From assembly GCF_900230225.1 (NCBI RefSeq), contig NZ_OCNH01000001.1, forward strand, positions 2,571,548 to 2,635,547: 64,000 bases of DNA, given 5' to 3'. This stretch comes from Spirosoma fluviale (lineage in GTDB: Bacteria; Bacteroidota; Bacteroidia; Cytophagales; Spirosomataceae). A program made the position numbers and the translations under genes. The notes below the pieces were generated by a model that was not told where the DNA came from, ran no database searches, and saw only the letters and a program-made list of their open reading frames with translations. How positions within the stretch are numbered: the stretch's first letter is position 1; each line of letters starts with the position of its first letter. Of the stretch, positions 62,600 through 64,000 are shown one piece after another.

Positions 62600-63775
62600 T
62601 TAAGCTGTAGCCGTTTTTAATCTGGAACCGATTAGTAGAACAAACATGGCCAAACTGCTCCAGAGCAGCAATTGCCAGGTCACCATGTTCCAACCTCCCC
62701 AGGCCCAGGCTTGGATACCCACAAAAGTTCCGATCGCTCCCCCTATAAAATAAGACGTCATATATACCGTGTTGATGCGGCTATGTGCGGTGCTATCTAA
62801 TGTGTAAATAAGCGCGGTGTTAGTCACCTGAATAGATTGTGCGCCTAGATCCAGTAAAAGAACGGTAAGAATAAAAGCGCTAGCGGACAGAGGGAAAACT
62901 TTAACGATCAAAACACTTAAAATTAGAAGGGATGCCATAAACAGGCGTATTTTCAGTGCATTCCCTTTGTCGGCCTGTTTACCAAACACGGGTGCTAACA
63001 GGGCAGCTCCGATAGCTAGTAGGCCAAATAAACCAATGGTTCCCGTCTGGTACTGAAAAGGTGGACCGCTCAGGTGAAACGTGAGGGTTGTCCAGAAAGA
63101 ACAGAATGTACCAAACACCAGCGCACCCAGTAAAGCCGTGTTACGGAGAAGTGGAAAGCGGCCAATCTGCGCCAGCGTCGACGAAAGTAACTGTCCATAA
63201 GTGCCCGTAAATGCCGATGATACATTGGGTAACGAAAGCTGAAGCGCAAGGGCTACAACGCCAACCATCCCCGCCGAGATACCATACACATACCGCCAGC
63301 CGAACCACTCGGCGATAAAGCCGCTAAAAACACGGGCAAACAATACCCCAACCAGAATCCCGGTGAAGATAATACCTACAACCCGCCCCCGGTTTTCTTT
63401 CGCCAGACTAGCCGCCATGGGCACGATGATTTGAACCGAAACGGCGAAAAGGCCAATAAAAAAGCTCATGATGTTCACCAGCAACAAACTAGTGGCCATC
63501 GCCATACATCCCAGCGCAATGACGAGCAGAACCTGCAAAAACAGCATCAGCCGTTTCCGGTTTAATTTATCGCCGAGGGGCGTCAGGAAAAAGAGTCCCA
63601 CACCATACCCGGCCTGAGCCAGTACGGCGACCCGACCAACCTCGTTTTCACTAGCCTGAAACGTACGGGCGAGATGGGGCAAAATGGGTTGATTGTAATA
63701 GATATTGGCGACACATACACCTGCCGATACAGCCATAATGGCAATATGGGCGGGTGTTAAGGTTTTACTATTCAT
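62600..63775 (-). CDS. MFS transporter (drug/metabolite:H+ antiporter-like)
   Basis: 391 residues with twelve predicted membrane helices. The start AHIAIMAVSAGVCVANIYYNQPILPHLARTF and the A-like motif GLFFLTPLGDKLNRKRLMLF between TM2 and TM3 place it in the YgaY/YnfM-like group of DHA1-type exporters. ENRGRVVGIIFTGILVGVLFARVFSGFIAEWFGWRYVYGISAGM covers TM4-TM5 with the antiporter-type motif C region. It probably exports a small molecule in exchange for protons. Confidence 0.9.
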   Translation of the reverse strand: MNSKTLTPAHIAIMAVSAGVCVANIYYNQPILPHLARTFQASENEVGRVAVLAQAGYGVGLFFLTPLGDKLNRKRLMLFLQVLLVIALGCMAMATSLLLVNIMSFFIGLFAVSVQIIVPMAASLAKENRGRVVGIIFTGILVGVLFARVFSGFIAEWFGWRYVYGISAGMVGVVALALQLSLPNVSSAFTGTYGQLLSSTLAQIGRFPLLRNTALLGALVFGTFCSFWTTLTFHLSGPPFQYQTGTIGLFGLLAIGAALLAPVFGKQADKGNALKIRLFMASLLILSVLIVKVFPLSASAFILTVLLLDLGAQSIQVTNTALIYTLDSTAHSRINTVYMTSYFIGGAIGTFVGIQAWAWGGWNMVTWQLLLWSSLAMFVLLIGSRLKTATA

Positions 63776-63820
63776 CAGGCAAAAATAGGGAAGGTTGATT
63801 ATTCGCCCCTACAAAACAAT

Positions 63821-63848
63821 AAAAGCCACCCCAACAGGGATGGCTTTT
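63821..63848. terminator. Hairpin with U tract downstream of the 23S rRNA gene
   Basis: AAAAGCCACCCC (63821-63832) and GGGATGGCTTTT (63837-63848) pair over 12 bases with one mismatch around a 4-base loop. Read on the minus strand it ends in a U tract, so it could terminate the rRNA transcript; it also lies in the upstream region of the MFS gene. Confidence 0.65.
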
Positions 63849-63900
63849 GGATATTAGTTATGTCTTGTCCCAATTGAGCAAGAAAGTAGATATCAATTAC

Positions 63901-64000
63901 TGTATACGCTTCCGGGGCCATTAGTACGGCTCGGCTTTATGGCTCTCACCACCTCCACCTGCCGCCTATCAACGTCGTCGTCTACAACACCCCTTTATAC
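63901..64000 (-). rRNA. 23S ribosomal RNA, 3' end (partial)
   Basis: The minus strand reads GTAGACGACGACGTTGATAGG and then, further on, CCGTACTAATGG (63918-63929), which match the end of bacterial 23S rRNA (GAAGACGACGACGTTGATAGGC and CGGTACTAATG in E. coli). The 3' end is placed at about 63901 by comparison with the 20-odd bases that follow CTAATG in E. coli; the exact base is not certain. The rest of the gene lies beyond the window. Confidence 0.9.

Overview
The window looks like a chromosomal segment of a Cytophagales bacterium (Bacteroidota), most like Spirosoma and its relatives. The signs are a type IX secretion (Por) sorting tail on one secreted enzyme, TAnnTTTG-type promoter elements, many starts without a clear Shine-Dalgarno site, and the type of many of the proteins. 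The assignment rests on protein character only; no database search was possible.

Layout. 1-8 kb: a partial Gfo/Idh/MocA oxidoreductase, a secreted SGNH esterase, and a TetR regulator divergent from a three-gene RND efflux operon (adaptor, pump, TolC-type channel) that ends at a clear terminator. 8-16.3 kb: housekeeping and metabolic genes, namely N-carbamoylputrescine amidase, an unknown secreted protein, a ROK sugar kinase paired with a GmhA-like isomerase, a sulfite-oxidase-like molybdoenzyme, chorismate mutase/prephenate dehydratase and topoisomerase IV subunit B.

16.5-47.2 kb: a large surface-polysaccharide locus. It holds an SLBB outer-membrane export protein, a Wzz-type chain-length protein, a Wzm/Wzt ABC exporter with a C-terminal Wzt domain, a sugar aminotransferase, a GT39-like membrane protein, a WbqC-family protein, sugar acyl- and formyltransferases, about eleven glycosyltransferases, a Wzy/WaaL-like membrane protein, a polysaccharide deacetylase, a secreted esterase with a type IX tail, a WcaF-like acetyltransferase and a WecA/MraY-like initiating transferase. 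Together they could build, modify, export and trim a glycan that carries amino-deoxy sugars. The dTDP-sugar dehydratase genes that would be needed are not here.

47.2-55 kb: transketolase, an Ate1/Bpt-like GNAT protein, a GalU-like nucleotidyltransferase and a 1119-residue protein that joins a GHMP-kinase-like half to a UDP-sugar pyrophosphorylase half. 55-61 kb: an accessory, AT-richer stretch with three single-domain response regulators (two of them degenerate in complementary ways), a stand-alone LytTR protein, an SDR gene remnant and an insertion sequence with perfect 20-bp ends and a frameshifted transposase. 61-64 kb: a ribosome hibernation factor, a HAD phosphatase, an MFS transporter, and the 3' end of a 23S rRNA gene on the minus strand with no 5S gene after it.

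Several intergenic gaps hold short-period (7- or 8-base) repeats arranged as inverted arms, tucked exactly between the stop codon of one gene and the start of the next.
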